Positions 53,172 through 62,011 are shown, numbered from the stretch's first letter. The stretch is 64,000 nt of DNA from Polynucleobacter sp. UB-Tiil-W10 (GCF_018881605.1 NZ_JACVPZ010000001.1:372001-436000); one strand, 5' to 3'. Notes: generated by a model from the sequence alone, not told the origin. Made by a program: numbers and translations.

Positions 53172-53918
53172 TTAATTCACTTTTTGATGAATAGATGCAG
53201 CAGATAGGCCTTGCACTTCATACTGCCGAATCAAATCAGTCACCAAACCACTGCGAATGAAGTCTTCTACGCATGCGCTTAAAAATTCAACTGCTTCTAT
53301 ATTAGCTTTCTTAGTGGCAATCGCTTGCTGAATACCAGTGAACTGACCATCTAAGATACGCAAGCCAGGAACCTTTTCAGCAAAAGTCACTAGGCCAGTT
53401 TTAAGGCCAGCCAATGCATCAAGATGCTCGCTGATAAAAAGCATATTGCTCGCATCTAGGCTATCAGCATGAACCAAGGTGGCATGTTTTAAATTACGCT
53501 GCAACCATAGATCGTATGCGCTCTTGAAAAAAGAGGCGATGCGCACTCCAGGCTGATCCACCTGAGAAATATCTTGGATTGGTGAATTCGCAGGCACTAA
53601 GTAAGTTGCCTCTAACTCTACATAAGCGGGAGTAAATGTTACTTTTTGAGCGCGTGCTGGGTCAGAGCCCACCAAAACAATGCCGCACTTGCCAGAAGCT
53701 GCAGCTTCTACTACCTCGATTTGGGTTTCATAGCCCGTTAATTCCAAGCTTACATTCAAGCGCTTTGCTATTGCACGACAAATATCTGGCGCTATACCAG
53801 TAGGCTCACCCAAAACCGTGCGACCCGTAACCAATAAGAAATTACCAAGATATACGGCGGCTGAGAGGACGCCGTGAGGGGCAAGCTGCGCCCTCACTTC
53901 GGCAGAAATTGAATTCAA
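53172..53918 (-). CDS. Family 3 (amino-acid type) solute-binding-protein homologue without a signal peptide
   Basis: The protein of about 248 residues has the family 3 pattern: GEPTGIAPDICRAIAKRLNV, then ARAQKVTFTPAYVELEATYL and AIATKKAN. There is no signal peptide in either start choice. I use TTG 53918, which follows AAGGA by 5 bases. A TTG at 53951, right after the previous stop, is the alternative. Missing export suggests a cytosolic role such as a cyclohexadienyl-dehydratase-like enzyme or a ligand sensor. It lies between a secreted hydrolase gene and a Bug gene. Confidence 0.78.
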   Translation of the reverse strand: MNSISAEVRAQLAPHGVLSAAVYLGNFLLVTGRTVLGEPTGIAPDICRAIAKRLNVSLELTGYETQIEVVEAAASGKCGIVLVGSDPARAQKVTFTPAYVELEATYLVPANSPIQDISQVDQPGVRIASFFKSAYDLWLQRNLKHATLVHADSLDASNMLFISEHLDALAGLKTGLVTFAEKVPGLRILDGQFTGIQQAIATKKANIEAVEFLSACVEDFIRSGLVTDLIRQYEVQGLSAASIHQKVN

Positions 53919-53951
53919 AAAAATCCTTAAACTTGATGAATTAGAAACCAA

Positions 53952-54806
53952 TTAGAACTGAACAGTTTCGCCTTCTGTCATCGGAATGATTTTGATATTG
54001 CTGCCCTGCATGGCTGCCTGAAACTCCGCTAAGGTGCCTTTAGTCATCGGATTAGAGTTGTAGTGCATTGGGATAACCATCTTTGGTTTAATCCAAGTAC
54101 GCAAGGCAAATGCAGCGTCATCCGGCGCCATGGTGAAATTACCACCAATTGGAATCATGACTAAATCAGGCTTGTAGTGTTCACTAATAAATTTCATATC
54201 ACTAAATAAGCCGGTATCACCCATATGCCAAATCTTGAATCCATTTTCCAACTCAATGATGTAACCCATAGGCTCGCCAGCAGGATGAGACTCCATCTTG
54301 TCTGTTGCGGGATTTTTCCAAACCAACAATGAGGAGTGCTCAGCCTGCACTGCAGTCACCTTAACCCCAGGCAATGGAGTCACACGGCCAGTTTTATTAA
54401 AACGATGACCTAAGTCTGCTGGAAGTATTCCTAGGGTGGTTAAAGGTGTAACCATATCCGCAGGGCCATACAGCTTGATATTGTTCATCTTAGCCACAGC
54501 GGGAGCATCGCCAATATGATCGACGTGTGCATGCGTTACAAGTAGTAGATCAATCGGACCAATCGCCGCTAAATCATTCTTGTACATTGGCGGCGTCTTA
54601 GGCCCACCAGTAATCCAGGGATCAATCAAAATCATTTTTCCCTGGGGTGTTTTAATACGAAAACCTGCTTGTCCAAGCCATAGTGCTTCGGTCTTGCCTT
54701 GAGCACCTGCAGGGGCAGCATTCTGCGCGCCGCTGATTGACGATGCGCAAGCCAAAACTGCTGCGAGCAATAAGCCTAAACTACCTTTAGATAAAAAGTT
54801 CTTCAT
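53952..54806 (-). CDS. Secreted metallo-beta-lactamase-fold hydrolase (UlaG-like)
   Basis: The 284-residue enzyme has a signal peptide (LLLAAVLACASSISGAQ) and the metal motif THAHVDH with H92, H94, D96 and H97. Further motifs are HMGDTGLF and a late IPMHYNSNPM. The last fits the UlaG-like L-ascorbate-lactonase/metal-dependent hydrolase group. ATG 54806 follows GGAGAC; an in-frame ATG at 54833 lacks a site. The periplasmic location sets it apart from cytosolic UlaG. The substrate is unknown. Confidence 0.88.
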   Translation of the reverse strand: MKNFLSKGSLGLLLAAVLACASSISGAQNAAPAGAQGKTEALWLGQAGFRIKTPQGKMILIDPWITGGPKTPPMYKNDLAAIGPIDLLLVTHAHVDHIGDAPAVAKMNNIKLYGPADMVTPLTTLGILPADLGHRFNKTGRVTPLPGVKVTAVQAEHSSLLVWKNPATDKMESHPAGEPMGYIIELENGFKIWHMGDTGLFSDMKFISEHYKPDLVMIPIGGNFTMAPDDAAFALRTWIKPKMVIPMHYNSNPMTKGTLAEFQAAMQGSNIKIIPMTEGETVQF

Positions 54807-54897
54807 TGACGCGTCTCCTAATTTTTCTAGCAATCAGGAAACTATAGTCGAAATTGAATCTTCAGGCTTATGACGCAATGCGTCATTTAGCGAGACG

Positions 54898-55308
54898 TTA
54901 TTTCCAGAATAGAGAGATCTTTTGCGGGGAGTTGGCTTTGATAGAAAGCACTCTCCTTTGGACTACCCCTTGGTATGTTGCCTCAATCGAGTATTCGCCT
55001 TGCAGTAGATTAATCAGCATATAAGGGCCGTCTGCTTGAGCATCAAAAATCGTCTGCTTTGCATTGTTTAGAATTTTGATAGAGGCCCCAAAAATCCAAA
55101 CCCCTCTACCATTTTCAATTTGAGACATTTCCAGCAACAGGGGCCACTGCTTTGCATCAGCAAGAACTGCAACGGTCTCCCCCTCGCCCACGCCACCAGT
55201 GATATAAGAAATCCCCTGTGAGTATTGTGTCTCTGGAATTTGCGCCAAAGCCCAAGAACTCATCAAAACCAGATGGGCAGAAATAATCAATTTAAGAAGT
55301 GTTTTCAT
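54898..55308 (-). CDS. Small secreted protein with a carboxypeptidase-regulatory-like fold
   Basis: The 136-residue protein has a signal peptide (LISAHLVLMSSWALAQ) and then a beta-rich region ending in FDAQADGPYMLINLLQGEYSIEATYQG. This PYxLxNLPxGxYxIEAxY pattern is typical of small carboxypeptidase-regulatory-like beta sandwiches. The function is unknown. The ATG at 55308 is preferred over a TTG at 55335. It is 91 bases upstream of the secreted hydrolase gene. Confidence 0.75.
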   Translation of the reverse strand: MKTLLKLIISAHLVLMSSWALAQIPETQYSQGISYITGGVGEGETVAVLADAKQWPLLLEMSQIENGRGVWIFGASIKILNNAKQTIFDAQADGPYMLINLLQGEYSIEATYQGVVQRRVLSIKANSPQKISLFWK

Positions 55309-55341
55309 TCTTCCATAGTACGACTGATTCAACAATAAAAA

Positions 55342-55369
55342 AAGCCCCGTTGTTATAGCAACGGGGCTT
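55342..55369 (-). terminator. Terminator after the quinone oxidoreductase gene
   Basis: An 11-bp inverted repeat AAGCCCCGTTG / CAACGGGGCTT with a 6-base loop. On the minus strand it is followed by a run of seven T, so it should end transcription 23 bases after the 55392 stop. Confidence 0.9.
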
Positions 55370-55391
55370 GTGTACGCTAGAACACTTAAGC

Positions 55392-56372
55392 TTAAGGTGT
55401 CATCACAATAGCACCCGAAACTGTTCGGCCTTCAGCGGCACGATGAGCATCAGCAGCTTGCTCTAAAGAAAACTTAGCGCCGATTTGCACTTTGACCTGC
55501 CCTTTAGCAATTGCATCAAATACTGCTTTGGCATTTTCTTTTAATAAGGCTGAAGTTGCGTTATGCGGAAATACAGAAGGTCTTGTTAAAAATAGACAGC
55601 CCTTCTTATTTAGGATTTCTGGCTGAATTTCTGGAGCTGGGCCAGATGCAGCACCAAACAAAGCAACCGTGCCAAAAGGTGCGGCGCAATCCAAAGAACC
55701 CAAGAATGTAGTTTTAGCTACAGAGTCATAAACCACATTGGCTTTCTTGCCACCAGTTGCTTTAAGAACTTCTTCAACCCAATTCGGTTGAGAGTAATCG
55801 ACCACCGCATCACAACCCGCTTCTTTAGCTGCAGCAAATTTTGCGGGCGATCCAACGGTCCCAACAACAAATGCACCCAATGCTTTTGCCCAACCAGCCA
55901 GAATTTGACCTACACCACCCGCAGCTGCATGAACCAGCACGATATCGCCAGCTTTTACTTTGTAAGTCTTTTGCACCAGATATTGCGCAGTCATCGCCTT
56001 AAAGAAGACGGCAGCAGCTACCTCATCAGAAATATTGCTAGGTATCTGCACTAATTTATCAGCCGGCACATTGCGCGCGCTTGCATAAGCCCCAATACCA
56101 GCGTTCATATAAACAACGTGATCGCCAACTTTAAAATCTGTAACACCCTCGCCCACAAGCTCAACAATACCCGCGGCTTCATGGCCCAGTCCAGTAGGCA
56201 TTTCTAATGGGTAAACGCCAGAGCGCTGGTATACGTCAATGAAATTAAATCCAATAGCAGTTTGACGAATCTGTACTTCACCTTTTGCTGGTGATGGCAA
56301 CTCTTTATCAATTACCTTAATTACGTCCGCACTACCAAGTTCAGTAAGACTAACCACTCGAGCTTTTGTCAC
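55392..56372 (-). CDS. NADPH:quinone oxidoreductase, QOR/zeta-crystallin family
   Basis: The 326-residue MDR enzyme has the GxGxxG-type NADPH loop AAAGGVGQ near residue 150 and no catalytic-zinc ligand set, as in quinone reductases. FNFIDVYQRSGVYP is the conserved QOR opening. The GTG start at 56372 follows AGG. It may be the second gene after the DUF2452-like gene (28-base gap). Confidence 0.92.
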   Translation of the reverse strand: MTKARVVSLTELGSADVIKVIDKELPSPAKGEVQIRQTAIGFNFIDVYQRSGVYPLEMPTGLGHEAAGIVELVGEGVTDFKVGDHVVYMNAGIGAYASARNVPADKLVQIPSNISDEVAAAVFFKAMTAQYLVQKTYKVKAGDIVLVHAAAGGVGQILAGWAKALGAFVVGTVGSPAKFAAAKEAGCDAVVDYSQPNWVEEVLKATGGKKANVVYDSVAKTTFLGSLDCAAPFGTVALFGAASGPAPEIQPEILNKKGCLFLTRPSVFPHNATSALLKENAKAVFDAIAKGQVKVQIGAKFSLEQAADAHRAAEGRTVSGAIVMTP

Positions 56373-56400
56373 ATGTCACCTATATATTTTTTAGAGAAAA

Positions 56401-56847
56401 TCATAATACAGTAAGGGCGCCAGAAGAGTCGTCTTCAATCACCGCCCAAGTACTATCGCCTAATTTCTTTACAGCCATTGAATATGTCCAACCGTCAGGG
56501 ATGCCGCAACTCCAACCACTGGGTCCATTCTGAATTAAGACATTCACACTATTTCTAGTGTCGTAGTACAAGTGGTAAATTTTTCCATGAATGGGATTAA
56601 AACCAAACTTAGCGCTGTGTACCATTTCAGTAGCATCTAGCCTTGCTTGCAAAGCTTTCGCCTGCTTCATTAACACTTCGGCTTGCTCCATAATGCGGTC
56701 ATACTCAAGCTTCGCATTCTGACGCGCTACATTGACGGCCTTGTCTTTTTCTTCTGTGACTTTGATCGGCGCAAATACAGGAGCACCCACTTCCATTGGA
56801 TATTCAATCCCTGCGTGACGCGCTGGATCGGTATCTTCGATTCTCAT
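56401..56847 (-). CDS. DUF2452-like protein, function unknown
   Basis: The 148-residue protein has a helical centre (residues 35-75) and then FGFNPIHGKIYHLYYD, a block I associate with DUF2452. There is no signal or membrane segment. AGGG precedes the ATG. It lies between sodC and the quinone oxidoreductase gene on the same strand. I cannot suggest a role with confidence. Confidence 0.65.
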   Translation of the reverse strand: MRIEDTDPARHAGIEYPMEVGAPVFAPIKVTEEKDKAVNVARQNAKLEYDRIMEQAEVLMKQAKALQARLDATEMVHSAKFGFNPIHGKIYHLYYDTRNSVNVLIQNGPSGWSCGIPDGWTYSMAVKKLGDSTWAVIEDDSSGALTVL

Positions 56848-56888
56848 GAAATGCCCTGTATCTTTTAATGTATTTAATTGAATCTCAA

Positions 56889-57422
56889 TTACTTAATCAA
56901 GCCACAAGCAATACGTGGCCCAGAATTTCCAGCAGGTTGAGATTTGTAATCATCCGGATCGCGATGCACTACCACTGAGCGACCGACAATACCAGTTGGC
57001 CCAGTGTTTACTGCAAACCCATGAAGCTTAGCGGTGTAAGTGGCATTCCCACTTGCATCCGATTTAATATTAGGCAAATCCCCTGCGTGATTCATGCCGC
57101 TGTTAGGCATACCATGGGCTTGAGTCTCAGGATTAAAGTGACCGCCTGCACTAGTTGCGTCAGGGGCTGAGCAATCACCCTTTTCGTGAACATGAAATCC
57201 TTGCTCTGCATTCGGCTTTAGTCCAAAGAACTTACCATTGATCAGAACATCATTTCCTTGCCAAGTAAATGTCACATCACCCTTAGCCTGCGATCCTGAT
57301 CTTGAGTCTAGAATTGCACTGGCTTTTTGCCCTGTGCCTTGCTCCATCGATTGACAAGCCACTAATGACAAGATGCCCATAGCGGATAGAACAATCGAAG
57401 CTTGCTTAAATTTGTTATTCAT
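56889..57422 (-). CDS. sodC: Cu,Zn superoxide dismutase, lipoprotein type
   Basis: The 177-residue enzyme has the metal motifs GFHVHEKGDC, GGHFNP, HAGDLPN and a late VVVHRDPDDY, and both disulfide cysteines (ending IACGLI). The signal ends in the lipobox-like LVAC, so it is probably membrane-anchored in the periplasm. AAGGAG precedes the ATG. It protects the envelope from superoxide, which fits the nearby respiratory genes. Confidence 0.95.
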   Translation of the reverse strand: MNNKFKQASIVLSAMGILSLVACQSMEQGTGQKASAILDSRSGSQAKGDVTFTWQGNDVLINGKFFGLKPNAEQGFHVHEKGDCSAPDATSAGGHFNPETQAHGMPNSGMNHAGDLPNIKSDASGNATYTAKLHGFAVNTGPTGIVGRSVVVHRDPDDYKSQPAGNSGPRIACGLIK

Positions 57423-57492
57423 CTTGATCTCCTTGGTTTAGACGCTCAATGGCGACTTCCAAGAAAGTGTGACACAAAACTACAGCTTTTGC

Positions 57493-58041
57493 TTAGCGCT
57501 TATAGAAGCTCAAAGTAACCTCACCCAACTCAATCCCAAACTTGCTCATCTTGGCCTTATTAAGCATTACCTTGGGGGTGATTAGGTACATCCAATCGTT
57601 AAATTGCACGTTATAAATAGTGCCGTCTACTGGCAAGGCAAGGGTATAAGTCCAATTTAAGGCATTTCCAGCCAATTGGCCCTGGGCGTCACCCACCACG
57701 TCATCTGCCCTGCCAATAAAATTGCCTGGAGACTGCTCAGTTAAGGTCCAGATGCGTTTTTGCTTTGTACCATCAGAATACTCAAAGCTTTCATCCAGAG
57801 TACCCACCTTCTTACCATCAACTATTGTCCAATTTGCTTTGATTAATACGGTAAAACGCTTCTTCACTTCACCACTGCGGTCGGTAAAGATGCCATAAGC
57901 ATCGATCGTTCCTGAAAAATATTCACTTAAATCTAGAGCGGGCTTCTCTGAGGCATATTGAGATATTTGTGGCGTTGAACATGACACCACAAATAGTCCG
58001 CAAAACACTAATAATACGAATCGATTAAAAAATGATTTCAT
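57493..58041 (-). CDS. DUF3833 family lipoprotein
   Basis: The 182-residue protein has a lipoprotein signal (LLVFCGLFVVSCSTPQ) and the DUF3833 pattern LDLSEYFSGTIDAYGIFTDR, then FTVLIKANW and the closing FYKR. The function is unknown. It lies 3 bases after the chalcone-isomerase-like gene in a three-gene minus-strand unit. Confidence 0.9.
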   Translation of the reverse strand: MKSFFNRFVLLVFCGLFVVSCSTPQISQYASEKPALDLSEYFSGTIDAYGIFTDRSGEVKKRFTVLIKANWTIVDGKKVGTLDESFEYSDGTKQKRIWTLTEQSPGNFIGRADDVVGDAQGQLAGNALNWTYTLALPVDGTIYNVQFNDWMYLITPKVMLNKAKMSKFGIELGEVTLSFYKR

Positions 58042-58044
58042 GGA

Positions 58045-58593
58045 TTAGCAAGCCTCATTAAAAAGTGGTGGCGGACAAGATTGTCCTAGCAGTTCTGTTC
58101 GAAGCTTTGGGGCGCTGGTTTTTGGATCAAGCCAAATACCAAAAAACGCTTTTGAGAATTCTGATCCCGGTATTTGCGCTATCTGTTTGCCATCGTGGTA
58201 GAAAATCGTACCTTGTTTAGGCGAGTAGATAGCAGTCAAAGTTTGTCCCGACTCTACATTAGGCAAGAAAGCAGTCAACTCTCTCCCCCAAAGCGCAGCT
58301 TGGGCCTCTGGAACGCCGATTCGCTTCATCTCTTCAACACTACGATTAGCAATGGAGATTCCAGAAAATGATTTTTGATAGCGCATGTCCAGTGCAAATT
58401 CAGGAGAAGCTAATGAACCGACTCGATAAAAGGAGGCATCATAAATGTTCAGACCCCACCAAGTGAGCCTCCCACTACCCTGAAGTTTTGCAGAGCTTAA
58501 ATGCTGAGGCAATTCCAGCGGATCACGAGCAAAACCGACTGGTGACAAAATACCCAATAGGGCAATCATCAGAAAAAGTCGAAAACTCTTCAT
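58045..58593 (-). CDS. Chalcone isomerase-like (CHI-fold) secreted protein
   Basis: The 182-residue protein has a signal peptide (FLMIALLGILSPVGFA) and the CHI-fold opening LQGSGRLTWWGLNIYDASFY, then YQKSFSG and FLPNVESGQTLTAIYSPKQG. Bacterial members are not known to isomerise chalcones; a lipid-binding role has been proposed for related proteins. Its ATG overlaps the DCC gene stop by 4 bases. Confidence 0.9.
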   Translation of the reverse strand: MKSFRLFLMIALLGILSPVGFARDPLELPQHLSSAKLQGSGRLTWWGLNIYDASFYRVGSLASPEFALDMRYQKSFSGISIANRSVEEMKRIGVPEAQAALWGRELTAFLPNVESGQTLTAIYSPKQGTIFYHDGKQIAQIPGSEFSKAFFGIWLDPKTSAPKLRTELLGQSCPPPLFNEAC

Positions 58594-59000
58594 TGCGAAC
58601 TTGAGGCTGAATTTGATTTCACTAAACGCAAGGCTGCGGGCCCTAAAAGACTGGAAATGGCATGTCTATTCTTGGCAAAAAAGAGATATGCTAATTTGAA
58701 GAATGGCTGCAATGGCTTTCTTGAAAAGAGCCATGCGAGGCGAGGTAAATCCGCCCGACGATAGGCTTCAGGAAAAACTGAAACACCTTGAATTAATGTG
58801 CCATCTGCAAACTGCCCATACATAGCGGCCAACGCTGCCTCGCATGAAACACCCACTTTTTGAGGGTCAAAAAGTTCCGAATTAATATCCACAAAGCCTA
58901 AAAGATTGGCTTGATTTCGCCCCGACAAAAAAAGAATCTCTGCCTGGCACAAAGGGCATGCGCCATCGTAAAACAAAGTAAGCTTTTCTAACTGGGTCAT
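58590..59000 (-). CDS. DCC family thiol-disulfide oxidoreductase-like protein (DUF393)
   Basis: The 136-residue protein has the DCC motif FYDGACPLCQAEI at the N-terminus with a CxxC pair. These are predicted thioredoxin-like, cytosolic proteins of unknown substrate. It leads the unit with the CHI-like and DUF3833 genes. Confidence 0.92.
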   Translation of the reverse strand: MTQLEKLTLFYDGACPLCQAEILFLSGRNQANLLGFVDINSELFDPQKVGVSCEAALAAMYGQFADGTLIQGVSVFPEAYRRADLPRLAWLFSRKPLQPFFKLAYLFFAKNRHAISSLLGPAALRLVKSNSASSSQ

Positions 59001-59060
59001 TGTTCAGCAAGTTTACGGCTTATTCAATAAACTGGCTGACACATCAATTTTAAGGTTGTC

Positions 59061-59435
59061 ATGCAAAAAGAGATTGCGTTAAATGTATTTGGGGAGCCGC
59101 TAATACCTTGCTCTTTTGATCCTCTGACAGGGTTTTTCAGAGATGGGTGCTGTAAAACCAATGAAGAGGATGTAGGCAGCCATCTAGTGTGCGCCATTGT
59201 CACGAATGCGTTTTTGCAATTTAGCCTTCAAAAGGGTAACGACCTGATTACCCCGAGACCAGAGTATCAGTTTCCGGGATTGGTTGCGGGTGACCAATGG
59301 TGTTTATGCATTAATCGCTGGGTTGAAGCCGTCAATGCACATTGCGCGCCATTTATCAAACTTGAGAGTACTCATATCAAGGCACTAGAGACGGTCCCCT
59401 TAAATATCCTGAAGGAATACGCGAGAGAGGTGTGA
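59061..59435 (+). CDS. DUF2237 family protein
   Basis: The 124-residue cysteine-rich protein has LNVFGEPLIPCSFDPLTGFF, then DGCCKT and AGDQWCLCINRW, matching DUF2237. Its cysteines suggest metal or redox binding, but no function is established. The stop is 7 bases before the GTG start of the HDAC-like gene, so they are probably co-transcribed. Confidence 0.9.
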   Translation: MQKEIALNVFGEPLIPCSFDPLTGFFRDGCCKTNEEDVGSHLVCAIVTNAFLQFSLQKGNDLITPRPEYQFPGLVAGDQWCLCINRWVEAVNAHCAPFIKLESTHIKALETVPLNILKEYAREV

Positions 59436-59442
59436 GAGAAGC

Positions 59443-60342
59443 GTGAAGGCCTTTTATACAGACCATTTTGTATTACCCCTTCCAGCGGGTCACCGTTTCC
59501 CCATGGAGAAATATTCTCGCTTACGTGATTTAGTGAGCACACAAGAAAACATTGAGCTTATAGAAGCACCGCCAGCAACTGACACCCAAATTCTGTACGC
59601 TCACGATCCAAGCTACCTGATTAAAGTCATAGAAGGCAAACTTTCTCCCCAAGAGCAAAGAGAAATTGGATTTCCTTGGAGCAAGCAAATGGTGGAGCGC
59701 TCTCGTCGTTCGGCAGGCGCAACGGTGGCAGCGATGAAGACTGCCTTACGAGAAGGCATTGCCGCAAATCTAGCTGGAGGTACCCATCACGCTTATCGAG
59801 ATACTGGCAGCGGGTTTTGCGTCTTTAATGATTCGGCTATTGCTGCGCGCACTCTCCAAAAAGAAGTAAACCCATCCCTCAAAATTGCCGTAATTGATTT
59901 AGATGTTCATCAAGGCAATGGCACGGCATCGATTCTGAAAAATGATGATTCTATTTTCACCCTCTCGATTCATGGAGAAAATAATTTCCCATTTAAGAAA
60001 GAGCAAAGTGATCTTGATATAGGTCTCATTGATGGCTGCAATGATGAAACTTATTTGCACTCCTTAGGGGAAAGCCTTGACCAACTCGACGCGCGGTTCA
60101 AGGCAAACTGCCTCATCTTCTTAGCTGGCGCCGACCCCCATGAGGGCGATAGGCTGGGAAGACTGCAAGTTAGCAAGGAAGGCATGCGCTTACGGGATGA
60201 AATGGTATTTCAATACGCCCTGAACCGACAGCTACCCATAGCATTTTCAATGGCGGGCGGCTATGGCAAGGAAATTGAATCTACTGTAGATATTCATTTG
60301 CAGACCATCACAACCGCCCTGCAATTTCAAAAACAGTATTAA
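59443..60342 (+). CDS. Histone deacetylase-like amidohydrolase
   Basis: The 299-residue enzyme has the HDAC signature GGTHHAYRDTGSGFCVFND and zinc ligands in DLDVHQGNGT and the later GADPH. The C-terminal GGYG supplies the transition-state region. Bacterial homologues act on acetylated small molecules or proteins such as acetoin-utilisation targets. The start is GTG. It is convergent with the phasin gene with only 13 bases between them. Confidence 0.92.
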   Translation: MKAFYTDHFVLPLPAGHRFPMEKYSRLRDLVSTQENIELIEAPPATDTQILYAHDPSYLIKVIEGKLSPQEQREIGFPWSKQMVERSRRSAGATVAAMKTALREGIAANLAGGTHHAYRDTGSGFCVFNDSAIAARTLQKEVNPSLKIAVIDLDVHQGNGTASILKNDDSIFTLSIHGENNFPFKKEQSDLDIGLIDGCNDETYLHSLGESLDQLDARFKANCLIFLAGADPHEGDRLGRLQVSKEGMRLRDEMVFQYALNRQLPIAFSMAGGYGKEIESTVDIHLQTITTALQFQKQY

Positions 60343-60355
60343 TACTTGTAAATCT

Positions 60356-60907
60356 TTAACTTTTCTTTTTTGAGGTGCTCTTCGGGCTGGCGAGGTTGCT
60401 GACATTCTCTACGCTCTTCTCAAAATTGGTAAACGAGTCTGCCATTGCAGCACGAATCAATTCAAAATTCTGTAGAGCATTATTAAATGAAGTTTTAAAT
60501 ACAGATACATAAGCTTCACTACCTAGTGGCGCGTTATCGGTAGCATCATTCACAAAGTGAATTAAATCCGCCTTAGATTCCTGAATCATGGTCTCGGCTA
60601 TATCTGCCAACTCTTGATTGCCACTCTTCAGAACCTGAAGTAATTGGTTGTGATATTGAGAGATCTCTTTTGCGGCATCCTGCAAGACCTCAGCATGCAC
60701 ATACTCAAAAGCAGAGCGAGGATCTTGGGTTTTCATCAACTCAGATACTCGCTTCTGGATCATGGTAGCCAATTCTTGCGTAGCCTGCTGATTAATTTGC
60801 GCAATTGCCTGAGCGCTTTCGATCGCCACACGTCCAGCAGCCTTGGTCGCATCAATCGCTCTTTGTTGTCCTGGCATCGCATTCATATCCAACGGTTTCT
60901 TACTCAT
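60356..60907 (-). CDS. phaP: Phasin family protein
   Basis: The 183-residue, almost all-helical protein has no signal and has an early AIDATKAAGRVAIESAQAIAQ. It is followed by long amphipathic helices and a lysine-rich end (STSKKKS). It coats polyhydroxyalkanoate granules and thus indicates PHA storage. No phaC is in the window. An inverted repeat lies 17 bases before the start. Confidence 0.85.
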   Translation of the reverse strand: MSKKPLDMNAMPGQQRAIDATKAAGRVAIESAQAIAQINQQATQELATMIQKRVSELMKTQDPRSAFEYVHAEVLQDAAKEISQYHNQLLQVLKSGNQELADIAETMIQESKADLIHFVNDATDNAPLGSEAYVSVFKTSFNNALQNFELIRAAMADSFTNFEKSVENVSNLASPKSTSKKKS

Positions 60908-60923
60908 ATCAGCCTTTCAGATG

Positions 60924-60939
60924 GGTGAAGTTATTCACC
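60924..60939. promoter_or_regulatory. Inverted repeat upstream of the phasin gene
   Basis: GGTGAA-GTTA-TTCACC lies 17 bases upstream of the phasin start. It may be an operator, but it is not the TGCA-type PhaR site. Low certainty. Confidence 0.3.
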
Positions 60940-61002
60940 AATCTACTCTCGTTAAGAAGGGTTGCCATAGAGAAATACCAGTAGATGCGTCAGCCCTCTA
61001 AA

Positions 61003-61031
61003 AGAAAAACCCCAGCTATTGCTAGCAGGGG
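61003..61031 (-). terminator. Terminator after the SYLF lipoprotein gene
   Basis: On the minus strand CCCCTGCTA-GCAA-TAGCTGGGG (one T-T mismatch) is followed by TTTTT. It lies 61 bases after the stop at 61092. Confidence 0.8.
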
Positions 61032-61091
61032 CTTATAAGCACCATGAATCAACGTGGTTTTGATCCATCTTCTTGCCTTACTTCACTTGGT

Positions 61092-61745
61092 TTATTTGGT
61101 ATCTGGCTTCTTCTTTGGCAGGCTATCTAGGATTGCAGCACTGTTCAGTTGCTGATCGACCAAGTAGAGGGTGCCACCATAATTGGCTTGTAAGTCATAT
61201 CCCGATAGTCCAACGGTATAAAAAGTGATTTCAGGATTAAACGAACGAATGGTTCCGCCAGACCCAGCTGAGAAATTAGCATCAACGTCGATACCGCCAC
61301 GCCTACCATCAATTGAAGTCAATAAAAACTGATCGATTGCGCCAGGAGTCTTAAAGATCGCAACTTGGTATTGATCTTGGTAACCAGCCCCTAGACCCTC
61401 GCCCGTTTTAAGTGCCTGCATAAAAATAGGATCTTTACGTCGCTTATCAAACAACACACCTTCACCACGAGCCACCACAATCAAAACAATATTGACATTG
61501 GTGGTTGTAAAGACTGCATAGCCAGCAGCTTGATCAATCTCCTTTTGAACGGCGGGATTCTGCTTGATCAGAGCATCAAGACCAGTCTTAGACATCTTTA
61601 AGGTGGCGTCACGCTTTTGAGTAATCTCTGTCGGGGTAAGCGGTTTACCGTCTTGCCCCGTAGATTGGCAGCCAGCTAAAAATGCGGTAACCAGCAAAGC
61701 TAAGGCAACATGTCTTGAAAAAGTTTTATGGGCAATAGTCATCAT
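61092..61745 (-). CDS. SYLF/YSC84-type lipid-binding lipoprotein
   Basis: The 217-residue protein has a lipobox signal (LALLVTAFLAGCQ). A SYLF-like domain follows with AAGYAVFTTTNVNIVLIVVARG, VLFD and ATFGFS-like blocks. Eukaryotic YSC84 domains bind phosphoinositides; the bacterial role is unknown but is presumably at the envelope. Two ATGs (61745, 61742) are adjacent. Confidence 0.85.
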   Translation of the reverse strand: MMTIAHKTFSRHVALALLVTAFLAGCQSTGQDGKPLTPTEITQKRDATLKMSKTGLDALIKQNPAVQKEIDQAAGYAVFTTTNVNIVLIVVARGEGVLFDKRRKDPIFMQALKTGEGLGAGYQDQYQVAIFKTPGAIDQFLLTSIDGRRGGIDVDANFSAGSGGTIRSFNPEITFYTVGLSGYDLQANYGGTLYLVDQQLNSAAILDSLPKKKPDTK

Positions 61746-61781
61746 TAAATTTATTTATACAGTTTGAATAGCAATGGGAAC

Positions 61782-61898
61782 TAATAGAGTCGATACATCA
61801 GCCTCAGCAGGCTTAGTCAAGACATAAGAAATAACACAGGCAGCCAAAATAATGAGTGCTCCAGCTACTAAGCTCCAACTTCTGATATTTGACCGCAC
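61782..61898 (-). CDS. Possible 38-residue membrane peptide
   Basis: The frame starts GTG at 61898, 8 bases after GAGG. It has a basic start (MRSNIRSWS) and one hydrophobic helix with an LAAC segment (LVAGALIILAACVISYVL). It fills much of the 248-bp gap between the SYLF gene and the DUF1345 gene. I recognise no family. The short length and non-ATG start keep it tentative. Confidence 0.35.
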
Positions 61899-62011
61899 TT
61901 TAAGACCCTCTTATTTTTTAACGTTATCCGCATTGTCCACCACAAACCTATCTAGGTGAACGATGATTCGGCGAGTAACGCCCTCTATTTTAAGTGCATA
62001 CTAGAGCCAAT

